Of a DNA stretch of 28,105 nt, positions 19,157-27,495 are shown one piece after another. Position 1 is the first letter of the stretch. Each line of letters begins with the position of its first letter. The stretch spans positions 1-28,105 of the forward strand of contig JAITQP010000117.1 in NCBI GenBank assembly GCA_031288885.1. The letters run 5' to 3'. The stretch comes from Prevotellaceae bacterium. Lineage in GTDB: Bacteria > Bacteroidota > Bacteroidia > Bacteroidales > UBA932. The notes beneath the pieces are model-generated. The model was not told where the DNA came from. It ran no database searches and worked only from the letters and a program-made list of their open reading frames with translations. The translations under genes and the position numbers were made by a program.

Positions 19157-20926
19157 ATGAATAAAATGAAATTTTATCTGACAACAGCAGGGTTAATTCT
19201 CCTGATGAGCGCCTGCGCTGATTTTTTGGAAAAAGAGTACGATATTTCCATGTCGGAGGAGCAGGTGTTTAGCAGTAAGGAGAACACGCGAGGATTTTTG
19301 GCAAACATTTACGTCAACCTCCCGGACGTTTTTGCCGGCTTCACCGACGAGCAGTTCCTTGGCGCTTCGCGCGACTGCATGACGGACAACGCCATCTCCT
19401 ACTGGGATGTGCACTACTACCACGCCGTGCTCACCGACGGCTACTCGGCCTCCAACCACCCCCTGCTGGGCTTCTGGCAAACCGATGTGTACGGCATCCG
19501 CAAGGCCAACCAGTTTCTTAAGAACGCGAGAGCTGAGGTGGTGGGCAACACGGAAAAAGCGGGCGACGACAACCACCTGTTTGAACGGTACATGAGCGAA
19601 GCCAAGCTGCTGAGGGCTATTTTTCACTTCGACATCGTGTGCTGGTTTGGGGATGCGCCAATTATCGCCGAAGACGAAAGCGGAGTGCCTGTCGTGTTTG
19701 ACTTGGGCAACCCGGAGGCCATGAACATGCCGCGCACCGCCGCGGCGGACGCCCTGAAGTGGATAGCCGACCAGTGCGACTTGGTGAAGGACGCGCTACC
19801 GTTCCGCTACAGCAGCGAAACGGAGAACTGGGGGCGCGTAAACGGGGCAACGGCGTATGCCCTGAAGTCAAGAGCCCTGCTCTACCGCGCCTCCAAGCTC
19901 CACAACCCCTCCGGAAATATCGACTGCTGGAGGGAGGCCGCCCAAGCTGCCCGCGATTTTATTGCCAAAAATCAGCTGCAGGGCAACCCGTACATCTTGT
20001 ACAGCATGGGCGATACGAAGGAAAACTACTACCAGTGCTTTATAACCAACCCTGTTTACAACGACGAGTACATCCTTTGCCGCTCCGTTTGGAACACCAA
20101 CGCCATTGAGCGGCTCTTGGCTCCCTGCGGGTTTAGCGGAACGCTCACCGCCGTAGGGCGCACCAACCCCACCCAAAACTTGGTGGACTGCTACGAAACA
20201 ATCAACGGTTTGCCCATTGATGAGGATAACACGTACGACGAGCAGAAGCCCTACGACAACCGCGACCCGCGGCTGGAGCAAACCATCCTGCACCAAGGCT
20301 CCGTGTGGGGCGAGAAGCAGGAGGAGGAGGAAAGGGCGGTGGACGTCTCCCAGCCCGACGGGGTAGACTATGGTGCGCTGCACGGCGGCACGCTGACCGG
20401 ATACTACTCCAAAAAGTTTTTACATAACATTTCGTTCAAAAACCCAACGGCGCCCAGCCACTCCTGCCCCATCTTCCGCTACGGCGAAATACTGCTGAAT
20501 GCGGCGGAGGCGGTCAACGAGGCGGAGGGCCCAGACAACGCATATCAGTACGTCAACGAGGTGCGCGCCCGGGTGGGGATGCCTCCCTACTCAGGCAAGA
20601 CGAAAGAGCAGCTGCGCGAGCGCATACGCAACGAGCGCAGGATTGAGCTCTGCTTTGAAGACCACCGCTTCTTTGACGAGCGCCGCTGGATGATTTTTGA
20701 GGGGCAAAGCATGGCCTCGGAGGTCAGCCTGCCGCGCTACAAGCAGTACTACAACCTCTACGGCGTAGCGGTAACCAACCCCGCAAGCCCTGCGTATAGC
20801 TACGTGCCCGCCCAGAAGCACCCGACGCGCACGTTCAACAGCCCTAAAAACTACTTCTTCCCTCTCCCGAACGACGAGGTGAAGCGCGCCCCGAACTTGA
20901 AGCAAAATCCGGGGTGGGAGCTGTGA
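19157..20926 (+). CDS. SusD-family surface glycan-binding lipoprotein 2
   Basis: Partner lipoprotein of SusC2, 589 residues. The signal peptide ends in LMSAC (C20), followed by ADFLEKEYDISMSEEQVF, the usual SusD start. Body segments RYMSEAKLLRAIFHFDIVCWFGDAPI and the late RIRNERRIELCFEDHRFFDERRW are SusD hallmarks, and the C-terminus FPLPNDEVKRAPNLKQNPGW is also typical. It starts 23 nt after susC2, behind an AT-rich spacer in which TAATAAATTT is repeated (19134-19152). A 311-nt repeat-filled gap separates it from the GH43 gene that follows. Confidence 0.95.
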   Translation: MNKMKFYLTTAGLILLMSACADFLEKEYDISMSEEQVFSSKENTRGFLANIYVNLPDVFAGFTDEQFLGASRDCMTDNAISYWDVHYYHAVLTDGYSASNHPLLGFWQTDVYGIRKANQFLKNARAEVVGNTEKAGDDNHLFERYMSEAKLLRAIFHFDIVCWFGDAPIIAEDESGVPVVFDLGNPEAMNMPRTAAADALKWIADQCDLVKDALPFRYSSETENWGRVNGATAYALKSRALLYRASKLHNPSGNIDCWREAAQAARDFIAKNQLQGNPYILYSMGDTKENYYQCFITNPVYNDEYILCRSVWNTNAIERLLAPCGFSGTLTAVGRTNPTQNLVDCYETINGLPIDEDNTYDEQKPYDNRDPRLEQTILHQGSVWGEKQEEEERAVDVSQPDGVDYGALHGGTLTGYYSKKFLHNISFKNPTAPSHSCPIFRYGEILLNAAEAVNEAEGPDNAYQYVNEVRARVGMPPYSGKTKEQLRERIRNERRIELCFEDHRFFDERRWMIFEGQSMASEVSLPRYKQYYNLYGVAVTNPASPAYSYVPAQKHPTRTFNSPKNYFFPLPNDEVKRAPNLKQNPGWEL

Positions 20927-21237
20927 TTTTAGTGATTAATGATTAATGATTAACGGCGCAAAGCGTGGCGAAGCAATCCAGAAATACGGACAAGGCAACG
21001 CAAAGCGTGCGTCGCTGGATTGCTTCGCTTCGCTCGCAATGACGCGAAGCGTGCGACGAGACGATGGTTTGCGAGGAGGTTCCTCCGCTTCGCGCGCTCG
21101 TACCTCGCGCGCTTCGGTCGGAATGACGGCAGGGACGGGCGGCATTGCAGGTGCAGGGGATGCACGCTTCGCGCCATTAATCATTAATCACTAATCATTA
21201 ATCATTAATCACTAATCATTAATCATTAAAAAAAACC
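20927..21237. repeat. Composite repeat element with terminal inverted 7-mer repeats
   Basis: No gene is credible here. The ends are inverted: GATTAAT units with ACGGCGC at the left (about 20935-20960) and GCGCC followed by ATTAATC units at the right (about 21171-21224). Inside, GCGAAGCAATCCAG (20968-20981) pairs with CTGGATTGCTTCGC (21015-21028). A further palindromic part at about 21080-21134 has an inverted relative at 27983-28038. The mirrored ends make ORFs on both strands appear to share N- and C-terminal sequences, which marks them as artefacts. Confidence 0.75.
21176..21224. repeat. Seven tandem 7-bp repeats ahead of the GH43 start
   Basis: Seven units of ATTAATC or ACTAATC run in the order A-A-C-A-A-C-A (A = ATTAATC, C = ACTAATC), giving a higher-order period of 21 bp. 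The run ends 13 nt before the ATG of the GH43 gene at 21238, so its copy number sets the length of the AT-rich leader. Confidence 0.85.
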
Positions 21238-23166
21238 ATGTTGTCAATTTATCACAAAGTAAAGGGCGGTTTTTGCCTGCCCGTTTTTCTCCTTTTCGCT
21301 GCTGTTGCCTGCAGCGAGGGCGAGGAGGAAAATCATACGCCTGCTACCGTAGGCGAAATCACGTTGGGCGCTACCGCCGTTTCGGAAATATCCCGAAGCG
21401 GCGCGCGGCTGACCTCTTCGCTGACCAACACGAGCGAAGAAGCGGTTCGCGCCAAGGGATTTTGCTACTCCCTCTCGAGCCCGCCTACGCTTAGCGACGG
21501 CGTTGTGACCCTCGAAAGCGGGGCGGCGGATTTCACAGCCGTCATATCCGGCCTCAAATCCAATACCGCCTACTCCGTCTGCGCCTACGCGGTAACGGAC
21601 AAGCAAACCATTTACGGAGCGTCTAATGCTTTCCGCACCTTAGCCGATGCTGACGGAGCGGAGGACTTTCAGGCGCCCACCTACGCGGACGACTACAGCG
21701 TGGCAGGTATAAGCAGCTGGGCGAACCGAAATCAATGGAATTTGGCGAACGTGCACGACCCTACGGTGGAAAAGTGCGGAGACTACTACTACATGTACGG
21801 CACCGACGCCTCCTACGGCAACGTGCACGTGGGGCGCGGACATTTTCCCTACCGCCGCTCCAAAGACCTTGTCAGCTGGGATTTTCAGGGAATGGCGATG
21901 AGCGAAACGCCGGCGTGGGTAAAGGACACGCTAAACAGCATGCGCAGCCAGCTGGGGCTTCCCGCTATCAGCAACCCGTTGTTTGGACATTGGGCGCCGG
22001 TGGTGCGCAAGGTCGACAGCAAGTACCGAATGTACTACTGCATTGTGGTTGACAACTACATCCTGACCGGAAAGCCAAACACCGCCGCCAACTTCGACAA
22101 CTCGTGGACAGAGCGCGCCTTTATCGGCTTAATGGAAACCGGCGATTTGGGCAGCAACCTGTGGGAGGATAAGGGCATGGTGGTGTGCTCCTCCACCGAC
22201 CGCGAAAAGAATTGGGCGCGCCCCAGCCTAAGCAATTGGGACGGATACTTCAGGTGGAATGCTATAGACCCGTCCTTTATTGTCACTCCGGAGGGGGAGC
22301 ACTGGCTGATTTACGGCTCGTGGCATTCGGGTATTGTTGCGCTGGCGCTGGATCCGGCAACGGGCAAGCCGTTCAAGCTCGGTGCGCCGTGGCTCTCCGC
22401 CGCTCTCCCCGACTACGGTAGCCGGATTTACACCCGCAACGCCAACAGCCGGTGGCAGGGCTCGGAAGCGCCGGAGGTCATTTATAACGAGGAAACGGGC
22501 TACTACTACCTCTTTTTGGCGTATGATGAGCTTGCGGTGGCGTACAACACCCGCGCGTGCCGCTCGCGGAGCGTTGCAGGCCCATACGTTGACTTCAGCG
22601 GGCGCAGCGCCGCCGGCGGCATAAGCGACTGCAAACCTATCCTGACTCACCCCTACAAGTTCGGAAACCACTCCGGCTGGGTAGGAATTTCGCACTGCTG
22701 CATATTTCGGGGCGATGACGGGAGCTGGTACTACTGCTCTCAGGGGCGTTTGCCCGAAAACACCAACGGCAACGCCTACAGCAACGCGATAATGATGGGG
22801 CACGTGCGCAAAATCCGCTGGACGGACGACGGCTGGCCGGTGGTCATGCCGGAGCGCTACGCCGCCGCGCCCCAAACCCCCATCACAGAGGAGGAGCTGG
22901 TGGGCGCGTGGGAGAATATTACCCTTAAGTACAGCTACGGCAAACAGCAGAGCGCACAAGCGCTAACCCTATCGGCAAGTAAAACGGCGTCCGGAGCGTT
23001 GTCGGGCGCGTGGTCGTGGGACGCCGCCGCAAAAACGCTCACCGTTGGCGCCCTCAAGCTGTACGTGGAGCGCGAGGTGGATTGGGAAGCCTCCCCCCGA
23101 ACGTGTACCATTGTTTACGCAGGGCTCAACTCGTCCGGCGAGTCAGTTTGGGGGAAAAAGAAGTAA
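21238..23166 (+). CDS. GH43 endo-alpha-1,5-L-arabinanase, lipoprotein
   Basis: Predicted surface enzyme cutting the alpha-1,5 backbone of arabinan by inversion. The 642-residue protein has a lipobox (AAVAC, C25), an Ig/Fn3-like domain (about 35-135, ending NAFRTLADADGA), and a five-bladed GH43 catalytic domain from about 150. Expected catalytic residues are visible: base D174 (VHDPT), pKa-modulating D344 (NAIDPS) and acid E410 (GSEAPEVIY). GISHCC near 490 fits the His-containing segment of endo-arabinanases. The last 90 residues (ELVGAWENITLKYSYG to ESVWGKKK) form a small beta domain also found in the second GH43 here. Start ATG 21238 directly follows a 7-mer tandem run. It could be read through from the susCD operon or from a promoter inside the repeat; no operator was found in the gap. 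Confidence 0.88.
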   Translation: MLSIYHKVKGGFCLPVFLLFAAVACSEGEEENHTPATVGEITLGATAVSEISRSGARLTSSLTNTSEEAVRAKGFCYSLSSPPTLSDGVVTLESGAADFTAVISGLKSNTAYSVCAYAVTDKQTIYGASNAFRTLADADGAEDFQAPTYADDYSVAGISSWANRNQWNLANVHDPTVEKCGDYYYMYGTDASYGNVHVGRGHFPYRRSKDLVSWDFQGMAMSETPAWVKDTLNSMRSQLGLPAISNPLFGHWAPVVRKVDSKYRMYYCIVVDNYILTGKPNTAANFDNSWTERAFIGLMETGDLGSNLWEDKGMVVCSSTDREKNWARPSLSNWDGYFRWNAIDPSFIVTPEGEHWLIYGSWHSGIVALALDPATGKPFKLGAPWLSAALPDYGSRIYTRNANSRWQGSEAPEVIYNEETGYYYLFLAYDELAVAYNTRACRSRSVAGPYVDFSGRSAAGGISDCKPILTHPYKFGNHSGWVGISHCCIFRGDDGSWYYCSQGRLPENTNGNAYSNAIMMGHVRKIRWTDDGWPVVMPERYAAAPQTPITEEELVGAWENITLKYSYGKQQSAQALTLSASKTASGALSGAWSWDAAAKTLTVGALKLYVEREVDWEASPRTCTIVYAGLNSSGESVWGKKK

Positions 23167-23248
23167 GGTGCGCACCTCTATCAAAATGTTCGCAACAATA
23201 ATTACTCTGAAAATATTACTTTATTCACCACCTTTTTCAGTGGCAATT

Positions 23249-23572
23249 TTACTTAGAAACAAGATAAATACGCTGATAAAATAAATCGAATTTACAATTG
23301 AACCAAATATCTCTATTAATTTTATGCATTGAATTTTCATCTAAATAGTAAAACAATGCTATACTCGACAAGTGAATTAGTGGAAACAAATGGCCTAATC
23401 CAATATTCAAGATAGGATTTTTCCTACATAGATCTTTGTCATCGTTAAACGCTATCTTTCTACGTTTTATTATTCCATATATAATGTTAACTATAGCCAT
23501 GCAACATGGTATTGTTACCAGAAGCACCCATTGCTCTATTAATGGAACAAGAACGTGCGTAATAGCGCACAT
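23249..23572 (-). CDS. Small AT-rich ORF for a predicted membrane protein, possibly frameshifted
   Basis: I do not recognise it. The 107-residue ORF has hydrophobic stretches THVLVPLIEQWVLLVTIPCC and MAIVNIIYGII, then a charged part (KRRKIAFNDDKDLCRK), then GLGHLFPLIHLSSIALFYYL, so two or three membrane segments are likely. In the same frame the DNA stays open 33 nt further upstream and codes for EFDLWLILAGL, extending the first helix, before meeting a TAG (23606-23608). A good Shine-Dalgarno (AAAGGAG) and ATG 23634 lie just upstream but one base out of frame, which suggests the real N-terminus is lost by a one-base indel near 23603-23608. Codon use and composition differ strongly from all neighbours. 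Confidence 0.45.
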   Translation of the reverse strand: MCAITHVLVPLIEQWVLLVTIPCCMAIVNIIYGIIKRRKIAFNDDKDLCRKNPILNIGLGHLFPLIHLSSIALFYYLDENSMHKINRDIWFNCKFDLFYQRIYLVSK

Positions 23573-23586
23573 TAACCCGGCAAGGA

Positions 23587-23648
23587 TTAACCATAAATCA
23601 AATTCCTATCAGAAAATAATGCAAATTCTTTCATAAATGTGCTCCTTT
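23587..23648 (-). promoter_or_regulatory. Shine-Dalgarno and 15-codon ORF upstream of the 23249 ORF
   Basis: On the minus strand AAAGGAG (plus-strand 23642-23648) stands 7 nt before ATG 23634, an ideal Shine-Dalgarno arrangement that is rare in Bacteroidota. Translation from there gives MKEFALFSDRNLIYG and a stop at 23587-23589. Adding one base near 23603-23608 would join it to the downstream membrane ORF. It is thus either a broken gene start, a sequencing indel or a short leader peptide. Confidence 0.5.
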
Positions 23649-23662
23649 CTATCCTATCGTTT

Positions 23663-23914
23663 TCACGTAACTTTATAACTGTGATTTTTTCTGCTGAAAA
23701 ATGTAAAAACAAACAGCACCGTGGGAGGCATTAACCCTGCCACAGCAATAGAAACAAATACAATTATGCTGTTACTTATACACTTATTGGCAAATAAATC
23801 TTCAAATCCAAATAAAATTAAACACTTCATGGTGATAAAAAATAAAATGCATGAAGATACAGCTATAATTACTAATTTGCCGTATGTTGTATTATTAGAA
23901 ATATTATTTTTCAT
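23663..23914 (-). CDS. Small AT-rich membrane protein, function unknown
   Basis: An 83-residue ORF with two clear transmembrane segments (about residues 13-33, LVIIAVSSCILFFITMKCLIL, and about 48-70, SIIVFVSIAVAGLMPPTVLFVF), a short loop between them, and a basic tail (SRKNHSYKVT). The ATG at 23912-23914 lies 48 nt after the GH51 stop on the same strand, and the next ATG (23634) is 28 nt after its own stop, so it could be read as part of the GH43-GH51 transcript. Its base composition (about 26% GC in the sample counted) argues for separate origin. Two-helix small proteins can be toxins, immunity proteins or plain membrane peptides; nothing in the sequence decides this. Confidence 0.5.
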   Translation of the reverse strand: MKNNISNNTTYGKLVIIAVSSCILFFITMKCLILFGFEDLFANKCISNSIIVFVSIAVAGLMPPTVLFVFTFFSRKNHSYKVT

Positions 23915-23962
23915 ACACCCAATATTAAAATGCTGTTGTTTCCCTTTCTGCGATTTTTTGTG

Positions 23963-25957
23963 CTACTTACCGGCTGCTTTCACCAGCTTGTAAACGGCAA
24001 AGGTGTACGGCTCTATCGTGGCGCTGAGCGTGCTGCCGCTGATGCTCAGCGGGCTTTCCTGTGGGGTAATCGCCAGCGGATGCTCAAGGGTGTTGTCCTT
24101 ATCTACGTCGCCCGTGGAGAGCTTTACGCAGGCGCTGCCCGTGAGCGTCTCTTTCTTCTTCAGCCCGGCAAAGCTTACGGAGATGGGCTGCGGCTTACCC
24201 GAGGTGTTCACCACCTTAACGATGACGGTGTTGTCTCGCTCCTCCCACGCTGCGCTGGCAAAGAGCCCGTTTTGGTTTTCGCCTCCGGCTACAGGTTTTT
24301 GGCTCATCGTTAGCGGGAGCACGTGGCTGCCCTTGTTGAGCGCGTAGAGCTGCTGCACGTAGTAGCTCGTGGTGCGCACCACGTTCAGGTTGTCGAACCA
24401 TATCATGTCGGGTCGCCACTGCCAGCCCTCAACGTGGGCAAACAGCGGGGCGTAGGTTGCCATGTGTACCACGTCGGCGTTGCGCTCCAGCCCTGTCATA
24501 AAGGCGGCCTCCAGCAGCGAGGCGTGGAAGTGGTTCCACTTTTTCCCTTTGCCGTGGCAGGCGTACTCGCCGGCAAACACCTTGGGGCCTTTGCGGTCGT
24601 AGCCGTCGTAGCGCGTGCCTTGGCTCAAAAACCAGCTTTCGGGGCGGTAGAAATGCTCGTCCACCAAGTCAACGTTTAGCCGTTTCATTTCAGGCCACAG
24701 GTAGTCAAACTGCTCACCCTCCGAGCCGGGGCCTGAGCTGCCAATGATTTTGATGTTCGGGTAAGCCTTTCGGATGGCCTTTATGAAGGGCTCCAGCCGC
24801 TCGGGGTACTCCGCTCCCCACTGCTCGTTGCCTATGGCGATGAGCTTGAGGTTGAACGGGGCGGGATGCCCCATTTCCGCGCGCACCTTGCCCCACGTTG
24901 AGTGCTCGTCTCCGTTGGCAAACTCCACCAAGTCCAGCGCATCCTGAATGTAGGGCGCCAAGTCGGCAACGGGCACGTGCGCCTCCGGATGGTTGTTCTG
25001 GAATTGGCAGGCAAGCCCGCAGCTGATGACGGGTAGCGGCTCGGCGCCTATCTCCTCGGAGAGCAGAAAAAATTCGTAGAAGCCCAACCCGCCGCTCTGG
25101 TAGTAGTCCGGGTAGAAGCGGTGCGGGAAGGTGTAGTGCCAGCGGTTTTCGTTCAGCGGGCGGTTTTCCACCGGCCCCACCGTTTTTTTCCAGTCGTAGC
25201 GCGTTGCCAAGTCCGTTCCCTCCACGATGCAGCCGCCGGGAAAGCGCAGCACGCCCGGCTTTACGTCGGCAAGCGCCTGCGCCAAGTCCTTGCGGAGCCC
25301 GTTTTCGTGCCCTTTCCACGTGCCCTCCGGAAACAGCGAGATGTGCTCCAAATCGACGGGCACGGGCGAGGTGAGGAAGATGCGGAGCGTGGCTTTGGCC
25401 TCCGTTGCCGCCGGGGTGAGCGTCAGCTGGTATTTTTTCCAGCCTTTGGCGTCAACCGTCAGCTCCTGCGCCGCCAGCGCGTGCCACTCGCTGCTGCTGT
25501 TGGGCTTCACCAGCTCCACCCGTATTTTTGACGGCGCCGGCGCGTCCTGCGCTATGCGCGCCCACACCGAAAAGCGGTACGCTTCGCCCTGCTTCACCCC
25601 CATGCCAAAGTAGCCCTCATTCTCCACGCCCGTGTGCTTGTGGGCGTGCCCCGGGCCGGAGAGGCGGATGTAGTGGGGGTTGCGCTCAAAGGGGCCGTCG
25701 CTGAGCACCTCCACCGTGCCGAACGTTTTCCACGCCATCAGGCGCTGCGGGAACTCAAACGAGCGGTTTTTGACCAGCTCGGCGTACAGGCCGCCGTCCG
25801 CGCCGTAGTTGATGTCCTCAAAGAACAGCCCATACATGGTTGGCTGTATCGCGGCGCCCGGTTTTTTTACGTCAACCGCCATTTCGTTGACCTGTGCACT
25901 TGCCGTCAGGCCGGAGGCCAGCGCAAATGCTGCAAAGAGTAATTGATAGCTTGTCAT
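23963..25957 (-). CDS. GH51 alpha-L-arabinofuranosidase
   Basis: Retaining exo-enzyme releasing L-arabinose from arabinan side chains and arabino-oligosaccharides, probably in the periplasm. The 664-residue protein has a Sec signal peptide ending in LTASA (cleavage before Q22) with no lipobox. After the opening GLFFEDINYGADGGLYAEL comes an inserted carbohydrate-binding-like beta-sandwich (about 90-210), then the catalytic (beta/alpha)8 barrel with acid/base E378 (GNEQWG) and nucleophile E464 (FAGEYAC), and a C-terminal beta domain (about 560-660). These motifs are diagnostic for clan GH-A family 51. It starts 33 nt after the GH43 gene on the same strand and should share its promoter (27496-27503). 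The ATG at 25957 fits the signal peptide. Confidence 0.93.
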   Translation of the reverse strand: MTSYQLLFAAFALASGLTASAQVNEMAVDVKKPGAAIQPTMYGLFFEDINYGADGGLYAELVKNRSFEFPQRLMAWKTFGTVEVLSDGPFERNPHYIRLSGPGHAHKHTGVENEGYFGMGVKQGEAYRFSVWARIAQDAPAPSKIRVELVKPNSSSEWHALAAQELTVDAKGWKKYQLTLTPAATEAKATLRIFLTSPVPVDLEHISLFPEGTWKGHENGLRKDLAQALADVKPGVLRFPGGCIVEGTDLATRYDWKKTVGPVENRPLNENRWHYTFPHRFYPDYYQSGGLGFYEFFLLSEEIGAEPLPVISCGLACQFQNNHPEAHVPVADLAPYIQDALDLVEFANGDEHSTWGKVRAEMGHPAPFNLKLIAIGNEQWGAEYPERLEPFIKAIRKAYPNIKIIGSSGPGSEGEQFDYLWPEMKRLNVDLVDEHFYRPESWFLSQGTRYDGYDRKGPKVFAGEYACHGKGKKWNHFHASLLEAAFMTGLERNADVVHMATYAPLFAHVEGWQWRPDMIWFDNLNVVRTTSYYVQQLYALNKGSHVLPLTMSQKPVAGGENQNGLFASAAWEERDNTVIVKVVNTSGKPQPISVSFAGLKKKETLTGSACVKLSTGDVDKDNTLEHPLAITPQESPLSISGSTLSATIEPYTFAVYKLVKAAGK

Positions 25958-25990
25958 GATTTGTTTGTTTTTAGTGGTGATGATTTAGCT

Positions 25991-27475
25991 TTACTTTATC
26001 CGTTTTCCCCAAAGGGAGCGTCCGCGCTTGTCCAGCCCGCAGAGCAGCACGGTTTCCTGCTCGCGCTCCCAGTCGTGCCCCGCAAGCACAAAAATATTTT
26101 CGATGGTTTCCTCGCCCATGGTTAGCGTCAGGGTTTGGTTTTCGGCGGAGAAGCTCCACGCTCCCATGCCCTCCACCTCTCCGCTTTCCGCAAGCACGGC
26201 GTGGAAGGATTGGTTACACTCGTTTTTCTTCAGCGCGCCTTCGCCCCACAGCACCTGCCCAGCCTCCAGCGCGCGCTCCCTCGCCGGCTCCACGATGCGC
26301 AGCAGCTCCCACTCGCCCGCCAAATCCGCCTTGCCAAATCGCCGCGGCGTTGCCCCTGCGTATCGCTCGGGCGAGGCCACAGGCCAGCCGTCGGGGGTAA
26401 AGAGCAGCTGCCGCACGTGCAGCGTCATCATGACGTTGTGCGGCGACAGCCGTGCCTGATGAAGCATGAAAAAGTCCCCGTTTTCCCGCCGTATCACGCT
26501 GCAGTGCCCCGTGCCTGCCCACCCGGGGTGCCCGTCAAACCGGTAGGGCGCCGTCAGGATGGGGAAGTTGTTGGTGGTATCGCTTACGTCCCGACCGAAG
26601 AAGTCGAAAAACGGCCCCTCGGGGCTGTCCGAGCGGGCTACGCGCACGTTGTAGGTGGTCATGAGCGGGTCGTAGGAGTAGAACAGGAAGTATTTTTTCA
26701 GCGCAGGGTGGTAGATAACCTCCGGCGCTTCGAGGTTATCCACGCGGTAGCTGGCGCGGCGCGCAACCAAATGTCCGTGGTCGTCCGGCTTGGCGGTCAG
26801 GCCTGTTGCGGGGTCGAGCTCTACGCAGTACAGGCCTCCAAAAAACGAGCCGTAGTGCATCCACCACCTGCCGCTTGTTGCATCAACAGCAATGCTGGGG
26901 TCGATGGCGTTCATGGGGCTGCTGTTGTTGGTTTTCACCACGCAGCCCTTTTGCGTCCACGGCCCCTCCGGCGAGGACGCTTCCGCCAAGCCGATGTAGG
27001 AAGTTTTCCGCCCAAAAGCCGACACGCAGAAGTAAAGCCGGTAAGTATCCCCGTGCTGCACAACGTAGGGCGCCCAGATGTTGGTGGCGCCTTTGCCGTC
27101 GGCGTGGCGGTGCACCCACTGCACCGCTTCGTCCGGAATGACCGGAAAAGCCCAGCCCAGAAACTCCCACCGCACGAGGTCTTGCGAGCGGCGAACTTGT
27201 ATGTACCCCAGCGGAACGCCTTTTTCCTTTGCCTCCCGCCGGTTTTCGGCAAAAATGGCGTCGGTTGAGTACATGTAGTAGTAGTCGCCAAGCTTTTTGC
27301 AGGACGGGTCGTGCACGTTGTACGTGCCCCACGCGCGGTAGCTTTCCATCCGCGCCACAGCGCGGTAGTCGTCCTTCCACGGGTTAGCGGAGCTTACCGG
27401 GGCAAAGGGCGTTTGCCCGTCGCAGGACGTGTGGAGCAGCAGCGTGGAGGTTACGAGGAGTAAAATTTTGCTCAT
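25991..27475 (-). CDS. GH43 arabinanase, lipoprotein
   Basis: Second GH43 enzyme, predicted to act on alpha-1,5-arabinan or arabino-oligosaccharides. The ATG at 27475 was chosen; the frame is open to 27553, but the extra part lies across the operator and -7 box, and the shorter start gives a clean lipoprotein signal MSKILLLVTSTLLLHTSC (C18). The 494-residue protein shows base D56 (NVHDPS), D192 (NAIDPS) and acid E249 (NLEAPEVIY), with GTGHCSV as the His-containing segment. The C-terminal small beta domain (about 400-494, ending SLWGKRIK) parallels that of the 21238 enzyme. It lacks the N-terminal Ig-like domain of that enzyme. First gene of a two-gene operon with GH51. Confidence 0.88.
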   Translation of the reverse strand: MSKILLLVTSTLLLHTSCDGQTPFAPVSSANPWKDDYRAVARMESYRAWGTYNVHDPSCKKLGDYYYMYSTDAIFAENRREAKEKGVPLGYIQVRRSQDLVRWEFLGWAFPVIPDEAVQWVHRHADGKGATNIWAPYVVQHGDTYRLYFCVSAFGRKTSYIGLAEASSPEGPWTQKGCVVKTNNSSPMNAIDPSIAVDATSGRWWMHYGSFFGGLYCVELDPATGLTAKPDDHGHLVARRASYRVDNLEAPEVIYHPALKKYFLFYSYDPLMTTYNVRVARSDSPEGPFFDFFGRDVSDTTNNFPILTAPYRFDGHPGWAGTGHCSVIRRENGDFFMLHQARLSPHNVMMTLHVRQLLFTPDGWPVASPERYAGATPRRFGKADLAGEWELLRIVEPARERALEAGQVLWGEGALKKNECNQSFHAVLAESGEVEGMGAWSFSAENQTLTLTMGEETIENIFVLAGHDWEREQETVLLCGLDKRGRSLWGKRIK

Positions 27476-27495
27476 AGCATGGCGTGTAATTTTTA

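Larger units (their letters stand above)
23167..23962. other. AT-rich island between two arabinan enzyme genes
   Basis: Base composition falls sharply: a hand count of 240 bases (23281-23400 and 23761-23880) gives 62 G or C, about 26%, while a 60-base row inside GH51 (24481-24540) gives 38, about 63%. The island starts just after the GH43 stop, at the 10-bp perfect palindrome GGTGCGCACC (23167-23176), and ends before the GH51 stop. It holds two small minus-strand membrane-protein ORFs. No transposase, integrase or clear target-site duplication is seen. Confidence 0.8.

Noticed and set aside
20936..21194. Two 82-codon ORFs on opposite strands with nearly the same starting residues
   Set aside because: They result from the inverted ends of the repeat element and the 7-mer runs, not from genes.
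21176..21224. CRISPR-like array
   Set aside because: Units are 7 bp without spacers and there are no cas genes.
23721..23993. Plus-strand 90-codon ORF in the AT-rich island
   Set aside because: It overlaps the 83-residue minus-strand ORF, which has cleaner two-helix topology and sits in line with the neighbouring ORF, and it runs into the GH51 gene end.
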